DNA of 64,000 nt from Haloplanus rubicundus (GCF_003342675.1 NZ_CP031148.1:1426001-1490000), one strand, 5' to 3'; shown: positions 51,669 through 63,623, counted from the stretch's first letter. Made by a program: numbers and translations. The notes: generated by a model from the letters alone, not told the origin.

Positions 51669-51701
51669 GCGCGCGGGACACTCCGACGCCCGACGACCGC
51701 G

Positions 51702-52862
51702 TTATCGCGGCGGGACGCCGGCGTCCGCGTCCACGTCCACCCGGTCGTGGATCGGCCCCTCACGCGTCTTCAGGTGCCGCGGCGTCCGGTCGTTGACGAC
51801 GGCCAGTACCTCCGCGACGATGCTGTGTGCGATCTGATACGGCGAGCCGCCGCCCAGGTCGAGTCCGACCGGCGTGTAAAGCGTCGATAGCTCCGAGTCG
51901 GCGAACGTTCGCCCCTCCTCCGCGAAGGCGTCGCGCATCTGGTCGAATCGCTCCCGCGGCCCCATCAGGCCGACGTACGGGACCGCGGCGTCGAGCAACG
52001 CCTCGACGGTCAGCCGGTCGTCGACGAAGTTGTGCGTCATCACGACGGCGTACGTGTTATCGTCGAGGTCGACCACCTCGGTCAGCGATCCGGGCGAGGT
52101 GGTCAGCGTCCGATCCGCGGCGGGGAACCGCTCCGCGAGGTCGACCGCACCCCGGAACCCGACGACGGTCACGCGGAAGTCGTTTTTCGCGGCCAGCTCC
52201 GTCACCGGCCCCACGTCGTGGCCGGTGCCGAAGACGACGAGTTCCGGCGGCGCCGACAGGCCGTCCACGAACAGCGTCGCCCCGTCGACGGTCACGGTGT
52301 CGGCGCGGCCGCGCTCGGCCAGCTCCGCCGCGGGGGCGGCGAGCGCATCCGTCGGCCACGCGGCGGCGTCACCGTCCGGCGCCGACAGCGTTCCACCGGC
52401 CGGATCGTAGTAGGCGCGGTCGCCGCGTTCGAGCGACCCCGACCCGCCGTCGAGCACCGTCACGACGGCTACGTCGCGGCCGTCCCCGAAGGCCTCGACC
52501 GCTGGCCGGTACGTCTCCGTCAGCGGTTCGAGCAGGACCTCGATGACGCCGTTGCAGCCGACGCCGAGGCCCCACACCTCCTCGTCCTCGCCCTCCATCA
52601 GGTCGTAGGTGACGAGGCGTGGCTCGCCCGCCGCCCTGACCTCGTCGGCGACGCGGACGAGTTCGTCCTCCAGACAGCCAGCAGTGATGCTGCCGACCCC
52701 GTCGCCGTCGGCGTCGAGGAGCATCTTCGCCCCCGGCCGCCGGTAGGCGTTGCCCTCGATGTCGACGACCGTCGCGAGGACGTCCGTCCCCGCTGCGTCG
52801 AGTCGGTCGCGGATGCGCTGTACGACTTCCGTCTCCGGCACGCTCCAGTTACGTCCTGTCAT
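51702..52862 (-). CDS. XdhC/CoxI family molybdenum hydroxylase maturation factor
   Basis: Encodes 386 residues. XdhC-type proteins bind the molybdopterin cofactor and help insert the terminal sulfur and protect the cofactor before transfer to the enzyme. Visible parts are VVDIEGNAYRRPGAKMLL, GSITAGCLEDELV, YDLMEGEDEEVWGLGVGCNGVIEV in the first domain, then the Rossmann domain FGTGHDVGPVTEL, VVMTHNFVDDRL, YVGLMGPRER. Start 52862 overlaps the DUF364 stop by 14 bp. Last gene of the cox accessory operon. Confidence 0.9.
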   Translation of the reverse strand: MTGRNWSVPETEVVQRIRDRLDAAGTDVLATVVDIEGNAYRRPGAKMLLDADGDGVGSITAGCLEDELVRVADEVRAAGEPRLVTYDLMEGEDEEVWGLGVGCNGVIEVLLEPLTETYRPAVEAFGDGRDVAVVTVLDGGSGSLERGDRAYYDPAGGTLSAPDGDAAAWPTDALAAPAAELAERGRADTVTVDGATLFVDGLSAPPELVVFGTGHDVGPVTELAAKNDFRVTVVGFRGAVDLAERFPAADRTLTTSPGSLTEVVDLDDNTYAVVMTHNFVDDRLTVEALLDAAVPYVGLMGPRERFDQMRDAFAEEGRTFADSELSTLYTPVGLDLGGGSPYQIAHSIVAEVLAVVNDRTPRHLKTREGPIHDRVDVDADAGVPPR

Positions 52863-53670
52863 GGTTCTTCTCGGTCGTATCGAATCGCACGCCGGGTGCC
52901 CGGTCGGCCACCGCGTACACCTTGCGCACGCCGGCGTCGTGCAGGTCGGTTCCACAGGCTCCCGCCCGAACGGCGTCGCGAACCCGGTCGGGGTCGTCGA
53001 CGGCCGCGCCCGCGACGGCGTCCGCGCCCGCCGCGAACAGCGGCGCCGGCAGGAAGGAGGCCGTCGCCCCGACGACGACGAGCGTCGCCGACGGGGGGGC
53101 GGCGTCGAGATACGCCGCCGCGCCGCCGTAGACGAACGCCGACCCGGTGCAAAAGACCACCTCGGCCCCGTCCATCGCCGCCGCCGTCTCCGCCGGCGTG
53201 AACGTCTCCACCCGGACGCCCGCCGGCGCCGACACCTCCCCCACCGGCTTCCGTTCGATCACGCGGACGGTCACGTCCGCGAACTTCCGCAGGGCGGGGC
53301 GAAAGAGGCCGACGGTCGTCACCCGATCCACCCCGGGGTCCAGCAACGCCATCGGATCGCCCGTCCGCCACGCGACGTGCGGGGCCGACAGCGCGTTCAG
53401 CGTCGCGAGGCCGAGCGCCCGCCGGATGGGGTCGGTGCCCCCCGCCCCCGCCCCGTCCTCGTCCCCCGTCGCCCACCCCAGCAGCCGCGGTAGGTCGACG
53501 CCGTCCGTCGCCGGGGCCGTGCCCGGCGGCCGGTGGGCGAGGCCGACTCCGCTGGACAACTCCACCAGCACGGCGGCGTCCCCGACGGTGATCCGGTCGA
53601 CGCTCGCGTCCGCCGTCGTCCCACGGTCCCGGAGGCGGTCGGCGACCCGCGCGACCACCGAGTCCGTCAC
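52849..53670 (-). CDS. DUF364 (putative heavy-metal chelation) protein
   Basis: Encodes 273 residues from GTG 53670. The DUF364 pattern is visible in ATLNALSAPHVAWRTG, VTTVGLFRPALRKFADVTV, VVFCTGSAFVYGG and a central Rossmann-like region. Members have been linked to chelation of metals, without firm biochemistry. It is embedded in the cox accessory operon, overlapping coxE (GTGA) and coxI, so a role in cofactor or metal loading of the CO dehydrogenase is an inference from position. Confidence 0.8.
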   Translation of the reverse strand: MTDSVVARVADRLRDRGTTADASVDRITVGDAAVLVELSSGVGLAHRPPGTAPATDGVDLPRLLGWATGDEDGAGAGGTDPIRRALGLATLNALSAPHVAWRTGDPMALLDPGVDRVTTVGLFRPALRKFADVTVRVIERKPVGEVSAPAGVRVETFTPAETAAAMDGAEVVFCTGSAFVYGGAAAYLDAAPPSATLVVVGATASFLPAPLFAAGADAVAGAAVDDPDRVRDAVRAGACGTDLHDAGVRKVYAVADRAPGVRFDTTEKNHDRT

Positions 53671-55031
53671 GACCCGTCACCTCCCGCCCGCCGGCGGCGG
53701 TCGTACTCGTACCCGACCGGGCCGGCGAGTCCCCGGCGTTCGAGCTGTCGGGCCGCTTCCCCGAGATCCGCCGGTTCCGCGAAGCCGAAGAGCGCGTCGA
53801 CGTACGGCTCGCTCGTCGCCATCCCGCGGGACCGGGGTGCGAACTGCGGCGACACGGCGAGCGGATTGAGCCAGAGCAGCGCCCCCGCGCGGTCCGCCAG
53901 CCACGTCACGCCGTCTTTCAGTACGTCTTCGTCGCCCACGTCGAGGCCGTCGCTGACGACGACGACGGCCGTCCGCCGGTCGACCGCGTGGGGGTGGTCC
54001 CGGCGGAGGGTCGTGAACGCCCCCCCGATTTCGGTGCCCCCGCCCCACTCCACCGCGGCGTCCCGGAGCGCGCCCGCCGGGTCGCCGCCCGCCCGGTCGA
54101 ACTGCGCCGTCACCTCCCGCAGGTCGGTGTCGAAGAGGAAGATTCGCGCGTCCCGAGCGCTCGCGTGCAGGCGCTCAGCGAACGCGAGTAGGACGCTCCG
54201 GTCCACGGTGTCGAGGACCGACCCGCTCACGTCGACGAGCAGGCAACACCGGAGTTCGCTGGGCGTCGGCTCCCGACGCGGCAGGTCGATGGCCGCGCCG
54301 CCCGTCTCCAGGCTCGCCCGGAGCGCCCGCCGTGCGTCCACCCGCTCGCCCGTCCGTGACGCCCGCCGGCGCCGTCCGGGGAGGGTCGCGAGCGCGTCCA
54401 CGAACCGATCGACCGCCGCCGACTCCGCCGCGGTCAACTCCGCCGCGTCGACGTCGACTCGACCGCCTTCGCCGACGGCGCTGTACCGCCGGGCGTCCCC
54501 CTCTCCCGTCTCGACCGCCCGGTCGCCCGTCACGTGCCGGCGCTCCGTCGGGATGCGCACCGCCACCTCGCCCGGGCCGCCCTCGCCGTCCATCTCCGGC
54601 GCCTCCGCGTCCGCGAGCAGTCCGGGATCGTCGGTCGTCGACTCGGCGTCGGCCACGGCGTCGTCGCCGTCCTCCCCGTCGGGCGTCGGCCCCTCGTGAT
54701 CCGTCGCGATGGCGTCCAGCCCCGACCGAAGCCGGTGCCAGAACTCGGGGAATGCCTCGTCGAAGGCGTCGAGGTCCGACGCCTCGGAGACGAGCGTCGC
54801 GCGCAGCGCCGCCTCGGCGGCGTCCCGGTCGCCCAGCCCGACGGTCGCGAGCGCGCGCGCCGCCGCCAGCGACCCGCTGGTGGGGACGGGGACGCCCTCG
54901 CGTCGGAGCATCCCGGCGAGCCGTATCGTCTCGATCAGCACGTGACGCCGTGCGGCTCCAAAGTCGGGCACGTCGTCGTCACTCGTCGTCGGGGCGTCGA
55001 GGCCGGCGTCCGAGTCGTCTGTCGGGGCCAT
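53667..55031 (-). CDS. CoxE-like VWA domain protein
   Basis: Encodes 454 residues. The N-terminal about 200 are acidic and helical. The C-terminal half is a CoxE-type von Willebrand A domain with CLLVDVSGSVLDTVDRSVL (MIDAS), FLFDTDLREVTAQF, WGGGTEIGGAFTTL and VVVVSDGLDVGDEDVL. It acts with the MoxR ATPase CoxD in maturing the Mo-Cu active site of CO dehydrogenase in bacteria. ATG 55031 overlaps the CoxD stop (TAATG). Confidence 0.9.
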   Translation of the reverse strand: MAPTDDSDAGLDAPTTSDDDVPDFGAARRHVLIETIRLAGMLRREGVPVPTSGSLAAARALATVGLGDRDAAEAALRATLVSEASDLDAFDEAFPEFWHRLRSGLDAIATDHEGPTPDGEDGDDAVADAESTTDDPGLLADAEAPEMDGEGGPGEVAVRIPTERRHVTGDRAVETGEGDARRYSAVGEGGRVDVDAAELTAAESAAVDRFVDALATLPGRRRRASRTGERVDARRALRASLETGGAAIDLPRREPTPSELRCCLLVDVSGSVLDTVDRSVLLAFAERLHASARDARIFLFDTDLREVTAQFDRAGGDPAGALRDAAVEWGGGTEIGGAFTTLRRDHPHAVDRRTAVVVVSDGLDVGDEDVLKDGVTWLADRAGALLWLNPLAVSPQFAPRSRGMATSEPYVDALFGFAEPADLGEAARQLERRGLAGPVGYEYDRRRRAGGDGS

Positions 55032-55954
55032 TACGCTTCGAGTCGGTCCTCGGCGGCCGCGGCGGCCGCCTGCAGCCGTTCGAGCAACTCGGTGTCCACC
55101 CGTTCCACGTCCTCGACTTCCTTCAGCAGACAGCCGATGGTCCGCTCGATTTCGTCGGCCGAGAGCGGTTCGTCGTCGGTCCGGAGTCTCGCGACTGCGC
55201 GCGCCCAGTCCAGCGTCTCGGCCACGCCCGGCCGCTTGAGGAAGGCCTCCTCGCGGAGGCGGGCGACGACGGCACACACCTCGGCCGCCACCGCCGCGTC
55301 GAGTTCCGGCACCTTCCGGCGGACGATTTCGTACTCGTCCTGGAAGTCCGGCGGGTCGACGTGGAGGTAGAGACACCGGCGCTTGAGCGCGTCCGAGAGT
55401 CCGCGGGTCCGGTTCGACGTGAGGACGACCACCGGCGGCCGCTCGGCGCTGACGGTGCCGAGCTCCGGAATCGACACCTGAAAGTCCGAGAGCAGTTCGA
55501 GCAGGAACGCTTCGAACTCCTCGTCCGCGCGGTCGATTTCGTCGATCAACAGGACCGGCGGCGTTTCGTCGCCCGCGGTGAGCGCACGGAGGAGCGGCCG
55601 CTCCAGCAGGTACTCCTCGTCGAACACCGACCGCTCGTCGTCCGCGACGCTCCCCTCGTCGGCCTGCACCGCGAGCAGCTGTTTGGTGTAGTTCCACTCG
55701 TAGAGGGCGTTCTCCGCGGTCAGCCCCTCGTAACACTGCAGGCGGATCAGATCGGTGTCGAACGACGCCGCGAGCACCTTGCCGAGCTCCGTCTTGCCGC
55801 TTCCCGGCGGTCCCTCGACCAGCAACGGCCGCCCCAACTGGAGCGCGAGGCTGACCGTCGTCACCGTCCGGTCGTCGGCCACGTAGTCCGCCCGCTCGAA
55901 GCGCGCTTCGAGGTCCGATTCGGTCACCGACTCGAACGACGTGTTCCGAGTCAT
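55031..55954 (-). CDS. MoxR-type AAA ATPase, CoxD-like
   Basis: Encodes 307 residues. Walker A is VEGPPGSGKTELGKVL, Walker B is PPVLLIDEIDRADEEF, and the sensor region contains VVLTSNRTRGLSDALKRRC, all typical of the MoxR family. CoxD is needed to sulfurate and load the binuclear active site of CO dehydrogenase. Start 55954 (MTRNTSFESVTESDL) overlaps the CoxF-like stop (ATGA). A much longer open frame upstream is a shadow of the coxF gene. Confidence 0.9.
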   Translation of the reverse strand: MTRNTSFESVTESDLEARFERADYVADDRTVTTVSLALQLGRPLLVEGPPGSGKTELGKVLAASFDTDLIRLQCYEGLTAENALYEWNYTKQLLAVQADEGSVADDERSVFDEEYLLERPLLRALTAGDETPPVLLIDEIDRADEEFEAFLLELLSDFQVSIPELGTVSAERPPVVVLTSNRTRGLSDALKRRCLYLHVDPPDFQDEYEIVRRKVPELDAAVAAEVCAVVARLREEAFLKRPGVAETLDWARAVARLRTDDEPLSADEIERTIGCLLKEVEDVERVDTELLERLQAAAAAAEDRLEA

Positions 55955-56976
55955 GCTGGGGCGGTCGAGTCCTCCTCCAGATACGCCGCGGGGTCGGCGC
56001 GGAACGAGTCCGCACAGCCCCGACAGCAGAAGTGGTACGTCTCGCCGTCGTGATCGACGCTCGCGGCCGCCTCGCCGGGCGTCACCGTCATGCCACACAC
56101 CGGGTCGATCGCGTCGGCGTCGGTCTCGTCCGTCCCCGCGGCCTCGGTGCCGCCGACGGCACGGGCCCGCACGTCGACCACCTCCGCGAGGATGCTCGCG
56201 GCGATTTCGGGCGGGGTGTGGGCCGCGATGTCGACGCCGGCGGGGTTCGTCACCGCCGCCCGCACCGCGTCCGGGTCGCGGTCCAGCAGGTCGGCCGCCC
56301 GCTCGATCACCTCCGCACACCGGGCGTCGCTGGCGACGAGACCGATGTAGCCCGCGTCCGCGCGGACGCCGGCGGCCACCCCGCGGGCGTCGTAGCCGCC
56401 CATCGAGGCGACGACGACCAGCGGCGCCGTCCCCACCGCCGCGGCGATTTCGTCCGGATCGGTGACCGTCGTGGCCGCCGTCCCCGGCGGCAAGTCGTCG
56501 GCGTCGCCGTCCGGGTCGACCAGCGTCACGTCGACGGGGAGTTCGGCGGCCAGCCGCGCGAGTGACCGCGCGATGGGCGACCCGCCGACGACGAGCAGTT
56601 CCGGCGCCGGCGTCACCGGCTCGACGAACAGTTCGAGGACGCCCTCGCTGTGACACTGCATGGGAAACGCCGACACGCCCGGTCGGTCGACCGTATCGGG
56701 GTCGGGGGCGATGCCGAGCAGGCGCGGCTCGCCGTCATCGATGGCGGTCGTCGCCTCCTCGCTGACGACCGACTGCGCACACGACATGCCGCCGATCCAG
56801 CCGTGAATCTCCCCCGAACGCGTCACGACCGCCCGGTCGCCGACGTTCGCGGAGACCGGCGGCTCGCGCCGGACGACCGTCACCCGCGCGTACGCCTCGC
56901 CGCGCTCCGCGAGCGCCCGCTCTAGGGCGGCCCCGTCGTCGCTCGATTCCTCCGGTCGCGTCTCGTCCCGTGTCAT
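55951..56976 (-). CDS. XdhC/CoxF-like maturation factor fused to YHS metal-binding domain
   Basis: Encodes 341 residues. The XdhC-type N-terminal part has GWIGGMSCAQSVV (Cys) and the Rossmann part ELLVVGGSPIARSLARL. Near the C-terminus DPVCGMTVTPGEAAASVDHD followed by TYHFCCRGCADSF is a complete YHS domain, a copper/heavy-metal-type Cys motif not usually attached to XdhC. CO dehydrogenase form I needs Cu and sulfur in its active site, so a copper-handling role is a reasonable guess. It is 47 bp from coxL and overlaps coxD. Confidence 0.88.
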   Translation of the reverse strand: MTRDETRPEESSDDGAALERALAERGEAYARVTVVRREPPVSANVGDRAVVTRSGEIHGWIGGMSCAQSVVSEEATTAIDDGEPRLLGIAPDPDTVDRPGVSAFPMQCHSEGVLELFVEPVTPAPELLVVGGSPIARSLARLAAELPVDVTLVDPDGDADDLPPGTAATTVTDPDEIAAAVGTAPLVVVASMGGYDARGVAAGVRADAGYIGLVASDARCAEVIERAADLLDRDPDAVRAAVTNPAGVDIAAHTPPEIAASILAEVVDVRARAVGGTEAAGTDETDADAIDPVCGMTVTPGEAAASVDHDGETYHFCCRGCADSFRADPAAYLEEDSTAPA

Positions 56977-57023
56977 CTGTCGTGGTCCCGTGTTCTCGAA
57001 GGTGGGGCGGCGGCTCGCCCCGA

Positions 57024-59518
<2,495 letters not shown>

Positions 59519-59522
<4 letters not shown>

Positions 59523-60169
59523 GTGTCCTCACCTCCAACGTCGTCGAACTGGGGATCGGCGCCCTCGATCGGACCGTCCGCCGACGGGCCGCCACAGCAG
59601 TCCTCGACGCCGCAGTCGAAGTCGGTCTCGCCGTCGAACCGTTCCGCGGCGGTGACGCTCCCGCCGTCCGCAGTCGCGGGCTCCGCCTTCAGCTCGTCGG
59701 CGGCGTACTCGATGGACTTGACGATGTTCTGGTAGCCGGTACACCGACAGAGGTTGCCGCTGATCGCTTCGCGGATCTCCCCCTCCTCTGGGTCGGGGTT
59801 CTCGTCCAACAGCGCCTTCCCCGACATGATCATCCCGGGCGTACAGTAGCCACACTGGAGGCCGTGTTCCTCGCGGAACCCCTCCTGGAGCGGGTGGAGT
59901 TCCCCCTCGGCCTCGGGCAGGTCCTCCATCCCCTCGACGGTCATGATCTCGCTCCCATCGGCCTGGACCGCGAAGGTCAGACAGGACTTGATCGGCTCGC
60001 CGTCCTTGAGGACGGTACACGCGCCGCAGTTACCCGTGTCACAGCCGATGTGGGTGCCCGTCAGGTCCAGATCCTCGCGGATGGCGTGGACGAGCAGCTT
60101 TCGCGGTTCGACTTCGATCGTGTGTTCGGTGCCGTTGACCGTCAGCGTGATTTCGCGTTCGTCAGTCAC
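59519..60169 (-). CDS. coxS: CO dehydrogenase iron-sulfur small subunit
   Basis: Two [2Fe-2S] clusters for electron transfer from CoxL to CoxM. The first uses Cys43, 48, 51 and 63 ([17 protein letters not shown]). The second uses LQCGYCTPG and NLCRCTG. The 216 residues exceed the usual about 165. The extra tail from about residue 160 is acidic with [13 protein letters not shown], a Cys group like that in the xanthine dehydrogenase small subunit of this window. Start GTG 60169 overlaps coxM; stop overlaps coxL. Confidence 0.94.
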
Positions 60170-61053
60170 TGTGTGACCCTCCGTTTGACGGCGCCGGCTC
60201 GCTCGGCCGCGTCACCCAGCGCCCGCTGGGTCAGCACGTCGACCATCCGCTCCTTGTAGGCCGCGTCGCCGTGTTCGTCGGATTCGGGGTTCGACGCCTC
60301 GGCCGCGAGTTCGCCCGCCGTCTCGAACAGGTCGGCGCTCGGCCGTTCGCCTTCGAGGTGCGCTTCGGCGTCCGCCGCCCGGGCGTTCGTGATGTCGACG
60401 GCGGTCATGCCGATGCCCGCGTCCTCGATCCGTCCGTCGTCGTCGAGGACGAGTCGGGCCGCGACCCCCGCCATCGCGTAGTCGCCCGTCTTGCGTTTCA
60501 GCTTGTGGTACGCGCTTCCCTCGCCCGGAGCCGGCGTCGGGACGCGCGCCTCCGTGATGAGTTCGTCCTCCATCAGCGACGTGTCGTACGGCAGGAGGAA
60601 CAGTTCGTCCGCGGGGATGGTTCGCTCCCCGTCGGGTCCCTTCGCGACCACCTCGCCGTCGTGGGCGATGAGGACGCTCCCCCAGTCGCCCTTGGGATCG
60701 GCCTGTGCCATCGATCCGACGATGGTGCCACGGTTGCGGATCTGCGGGTCCGCGATCAGCGGCGCGGCGTCGGCGAAACTCCCGTACCGATCCTCGATCA
60801 GCTCGTTGTCCTCCACGTCGGCGTGGCGGGCCAGCGCACCGATCTTCAGGTAGCCGTCGTCCTCGTGGAAGTAATCGAGCGAGTCGATGCCGTTGATGTC
60901 GACGACGGTGTCCGGGCGAGCCAGCCGGAATCGGAGCATGGGCACGAGGCTCTGTCCCCCCGCGAGGATCGTCGGCTCGTGCAGGCTCTCCAAGAGGCTC
61001 ACCGCCTCGTCGACCGTCGTGGGTTCGTGGTGTTCGAACGGTGCAGCTTTCAT
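60166..61053 (-). CDS. coxM: CO dehydrogenase FAD-binding medium subunit
   Basis: Encodes 295 residues. FAD-binding motifs match CoxM in position and sequence: [18 protein letters not shown] (AGGQS at residues 31-35) and [17 protein letters not shown] (TIVGS at 110-114). It accepts electrons from CoxS and passes them to the respiratory chain. ATG 61053 overlaps the CoxG stop (ATGA) and its own stop overlaps the CoxS start. The M-S-L order and overlaps indicate translational coupling. Confidence 0.94.
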   Translation of the reverse strand: MKAAPFEHHEPTTVDEAVSLLESLHEPTILAGGQSLVPMLRFRLARPDTVVDINGIDSLDYFHEDDGYLKIGALARHADVEDNELIEDRYGSFADAAPLIADPQIRNRGTIVGSMAQADPKGDWGSVLIAHDGEVVAKGPDGERTIPADELFLLPYDTSLMEDELITEARVPTPAPGEGSAYHKLKRKTGDYAMAGVAARLVLDDDGRIEDAGIGMTAVDITNARAADAEAHLEGERPSADLFETAGELAAEASNPESDEHGDAAYKERMVDVLTQRALGDAAERAGAVKRRVTQ

Positions 61054-61646
61054 AGCATGTTGCGGAGTCGGTCGGTGACGCCGGAGCTGGTCTCCTCGTC
61101 GACGTCGGTCATCTGCTGCTCGATGTTGCTGAAGAAGTTGTTCACGATCTTGTCGGAGACGGGCTTGATAACCCGGGAGCCGAGCTGGGCGATGCGCCCC
61201 GAGATGTCGGCCTCGGTCCACCACTCGATGCGCGACCCCCCGCCGTCCTCCAGCTCGTGGATGCGCATCCCCGAGTTCATGCTGAAGCTACTGCCGCTGG
61301 CGTCGCCGCCGCCGCTCGCCAACATCTCGAAGTCGTCGCCGTCGCGCTCGTTGATGGTGACCGTCGTCTCGAACTGCGGTTTCACGCTGCCGACGCCCAC
61401 CTGCATCAGCGCCGCGTACTTCTCCCCGGCGACGAACGCCCGGTCGGCCACGTCGTCGGCGTCCGCGTCGGGCAGCGTCTCCAGGCCCTCCTCGGGCTCG
61501 TACTCGTCGAAGTTGAAGTCGTCGTCCATCGGGGCGATATACCGGCACCCCTTCAGCGCGTCCCGGACCGCGATGGGGTCCGAGAGAACGATCCACGCCT
61601 TCTCGGGCGGTACCCCGTCGAGCTCGAACTCGCCTTCGAAATTCAT
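61050..61646 (-). CDS. coxG: CoxG-like SRPBCC protein, membrane anchor/assembly factor
   Basis: Encodes 198 residues of the CoxG (carbon monoxide dehydrogenase subunit G) family. The fold is recognisable from FEGEFELDGVPPEKAWIVLS, DPIAVRDALKGCRYI, and the later IEWWTEADISGRIAQLGSRV. The C-terminal region has IVNNFFSNIEQQM. In bacteria CoxG helps attach CO dehydrogenase to the membrane. The start 61646 (MNFEGEFELDG) follows GGAGGG. First gene of the operon, with the promoter TATA at 61689-61696. Confidence 0.88.
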   Translation of the reverse strand: MNFEGEFELDGVPPEKAWIVLSDPIAVRDALKGCRYIAPMDDDFNFDEYEPEEGLETLPDADADDVADRAFVAGEKYAALMQVGVGSVKPQFETTVTINERDGDDFEMLASGGGDASGSSFSMNSGMRIHELEDGGGSRIEWWTEADISGRIAQLGSRVIKPVSDKIVNNFFSNIEQQMTDVDEETSSGVTDRLRNML

Positions 61647-61791
61647 CGGTCGATCCCTCCGACCCGTCCGTCGTGCCACATCGTCATCTTTTATAACCCT
61701 CCACTATGTGCATACTATTAGCACGGGTCGTGGTATGGGCCATCACAGCAATAAAAGTTGGTGACGTATATTCAGATCCTAAGTCCATATT
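61647..61791. promoter_or_regulatory. Divergent cox / moeA control region
   Basis: A 145-bp gap. The minus-strand TATA (TTATAAAA, + strand 61689-61696) is about 45 bp before the coxG ATG, giving a leader of about 20 nt with GGAGGG. The plus-strand TATA (GTATATT, 61766-61772) is 20-26 bp before the moeA ATG, implying a leaderless message. A short inverted repeat GTGC-N9-GCAC (61708-61724) lies between them. CO- and cofactor-related genes can thus be co-regulated here. Confidence 0.55.
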
Positions 61792-63012
61792 ATGACTGGA
61801 GACACACACGACGACCTGATCGAGTGGGACGACGGCGCCGAACGGGTTCGAGCCCTCCGTGAGGCGTGGCTGCCGCGACTCGGCACCGAGACGGTGCCGC
61901 TCGACCGCCTCGCCGGCCGTGCCGTCGCGGAGCCGATCCGCGCGCCCACGGACGTGCCTGCGCACAGCCACGCGACCATGGACGGCTTCGCGTTCGACGC
62001 GACGGACCCGTATCCGCTCGAACTCGTGGATGTCGAGGTGTTTCCGGAGGACGACCCGCCGTCCCTCGGCCCCGGCGAGGCGGCCCGCATCGCCACCGGC
62101 GCGCCCCTCCCCGAGGGGGCGAACGCGGTGTTGAAACGAGAGGAAGCGAGCTTCGACGCCGGCCGTCTGACGGGGACCGACCTCTCCCCCGGCACCTACG
62201 TCTACGAGCGCGGAAGCAACGTCGCCGAGGGGGAGCAACTGTTCGCGGCCGGGGAGCGCCTCGGTCCGAAGGACGCCCTCCTCCTCGCGGACCTCGGGAT
62301 CGATTCGGTGACCGTCCGCGACCGGTTCTCGGTCGGCCTGCTGGCCACCGGTACCGAGATTCACGAGGGGCGCCAGCGCGACCTTGACTCCGCGATGCTC
62401 GCGGGTCTCGTCCGGTCGTGGGGCCACGAGGCGACCCACGAGGGGAGCGTCCCCGACGACTACGACCGCGTCGAGTCGCGGATCGACGAACTCGCGCGCG
62501 AACACGACGTGGTGATGACCACCGGCGGCACCAGCGTCGGCGACAAGGACTTCGTGGTGCGGGCGCTCGCTGCCCTCGGCGACCTGCGCTTCCACCGGGT
62601 GGCCCTCCGCCCCGGCAAGCCCATCGCCGTCGCCGAACTCCCCGATCACGACGCCGTCGCCGTCGCCATCCCCGGCAAACCCGTCGGCGCCCACGCCGTG
62701 ACGACGCTCGTCGCCCGCCCCTTCTTCACCGGCGACGCGTCGCTCCCGACGGTCGACGCGTCGATGGCTCGGGCCGTCGATATCGCGGCCCCCGGCTTCG
62801 CCTACGCTATCCCCGTCACCCTCGACGACGGGACGGCGATGCCCCTCGGCCACGCCGACTCCCCCCTGCCGATCTACGACGACGCCTTCGATCCCAGCGT
62901 CCTCTCGTCGAGTACGCGCGCGACGCGGGCGAACGGGTTCGTCCTCACTGAGTCGGCGCTCGACCGCGGCACGGCGGTCGAGGTGGTCCCCTACCCCGTC
63001 GTGGAGCGATGA
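61792..63012 (+). CDS. moeA: Molybdopterin molybdotransferase MoeA
   Basis: Inserts molybdate into adenylated molybdopterin. The 406 residues show the full MoeA layout: VPAHSHATMDGFAF, ARIATGAPLPEGANAV, GLLATGTEI, the MoaB/MogA-like active region VVMTTGGTSVGDKDFV, VALRPGKPIAVAEL, and AIPGKPVGAHAV near the C-terminus. ATG 61792 follows a TATA box at 61766, so leaderless. It overlaps the MocA start (ATGA) and is divergent from cox, so it probably serves the CO dehydrogenase cofactor. Confidence 0.93.
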   Translation: MTGDTHDDLIEWDDGAERVRALREAWLPRLGTETVPLDRLAGRAVAEPIRAPTDVPAHSHATMDGFAFDATDPYPLELVDVEVFPEDDPPSLGPGEAARIATGAPLPEGANAVLKREEASFDAGRLTGTDLSPGTYVYERGSNVAEGEQLFAAGERLGPKDALLLADLGIDSVTVRDRFSVGLLATGTEIHEGRQRDLDSAMLAGLVRSWGHEATHEGSVPDDYDRVESRIDELAREHDVVMTTGGTSVGDKDFVVRALAALGDLRFHRVALRPGKPIAVAELPDHDAVAVAIPGKPVGAHAVTTLVARPFFTGDASLPTVDASMARAVDIAAPGFAYAIPVTLDDGTAMPLGHADSPLPIYDDAFDPSVLSSSTRATRANGFVLTESALDRGTAVEVVPYPVVER

Positions 63013-63617
63013 GTCTGCCCGTCGTCTCCCCACCGTTCGACGCGCCCGACGAGTCCCCGTCCGTCGCCGGCGTCCTCCTCGCCGCCGGCACCAGCGATCG
63101 GTACGGCGAGCGCAACAAACTCCTCGAGACCCACGACGGCGACCCCCTCGTTCGGGGCGCCGCGCGGACGCTCCTCGCGGCGCCGGTCGACCCCGTAATC
63201 GTCGTCGTCGGCCACGAGGCCGACCGCGTCGCCGCCGCGCTGAATGGACTCGACGTCGAACTCGTTCAGAACGACGCCTACGCCACCGGGCAGGCGTCCT
63301 CGGTCCGCGAGGGGATGCGCGCGGTTCCGGATCGGGCCGACGCCGCCGTCGTCGCCCTCGGCGACATGCCCTTCGTCGCGCCGGCGACGGTGGGGCGACT
63401 CGTCGACGCCTACGCCGCGGGCGCCGGGGACGCGCTGGCGGCCGCCCACGACGGCCACCGGGGTAACCCCGTCTGTTTCGACCGTCGGTTCTTCGACGCT
63501 CTCACCGACGTGACCGGTGACGTGGGCGGACGGTCGATCCTCCTCGATCACGGCGTCCTCGTCGACACCGGCGACCCCGGCGTCCGGCGCGACGTGGACG
63601 AGCCGTCGGACCTGTGA
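63009..63617 (+). CDS. MocA-like molybdenum cofactor cytidylyltransferase
   Basis: Nucleotidyltransferase of 202 residues. The nucleotide-binding signature is GVLLAAGTSDRYGERNKLLE, followed by VVVGHEADRVAAAL, NDAYATGQASSVREGM, ALGDMPFVAPATVG and HRGNPVCFD. MocA adds CMP to molybdopterin to give the MCD form used by CO dehydrogenase of the form I type. Position directly after moeA and opposite cox supports this. The start ATG overlaps the moeA stop. Confidence 0.88.
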   Translation: MSLPVVSPPFDAPDESPSVAGVLLAAGTSDRYGERNKLLETHDGDPLVRGAARTLLAAPVDPVIVVVGHEADRVAAALNGLDVELVQNDAYATGQASSVREGMRAVPDRADAAVVALGDMPFVAPATVGRLVDAYAAGAGDALAAAHDGHRGNPVCFDRRFFDALTDVTGDVGGRSILLDHGVLVDTGDPGVRRDVDEPSDL

Positions 63618-63623
63618 TCTCAT

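Noticed and set aside
55955-56656. 5' extension of the MoxR gene by about 230 codons
   Set aside because: The extension is Arg/Gly-rich and lies opposite the coding frame of the XdhC-YHS gene. The AAA protein starts properly at 55954.
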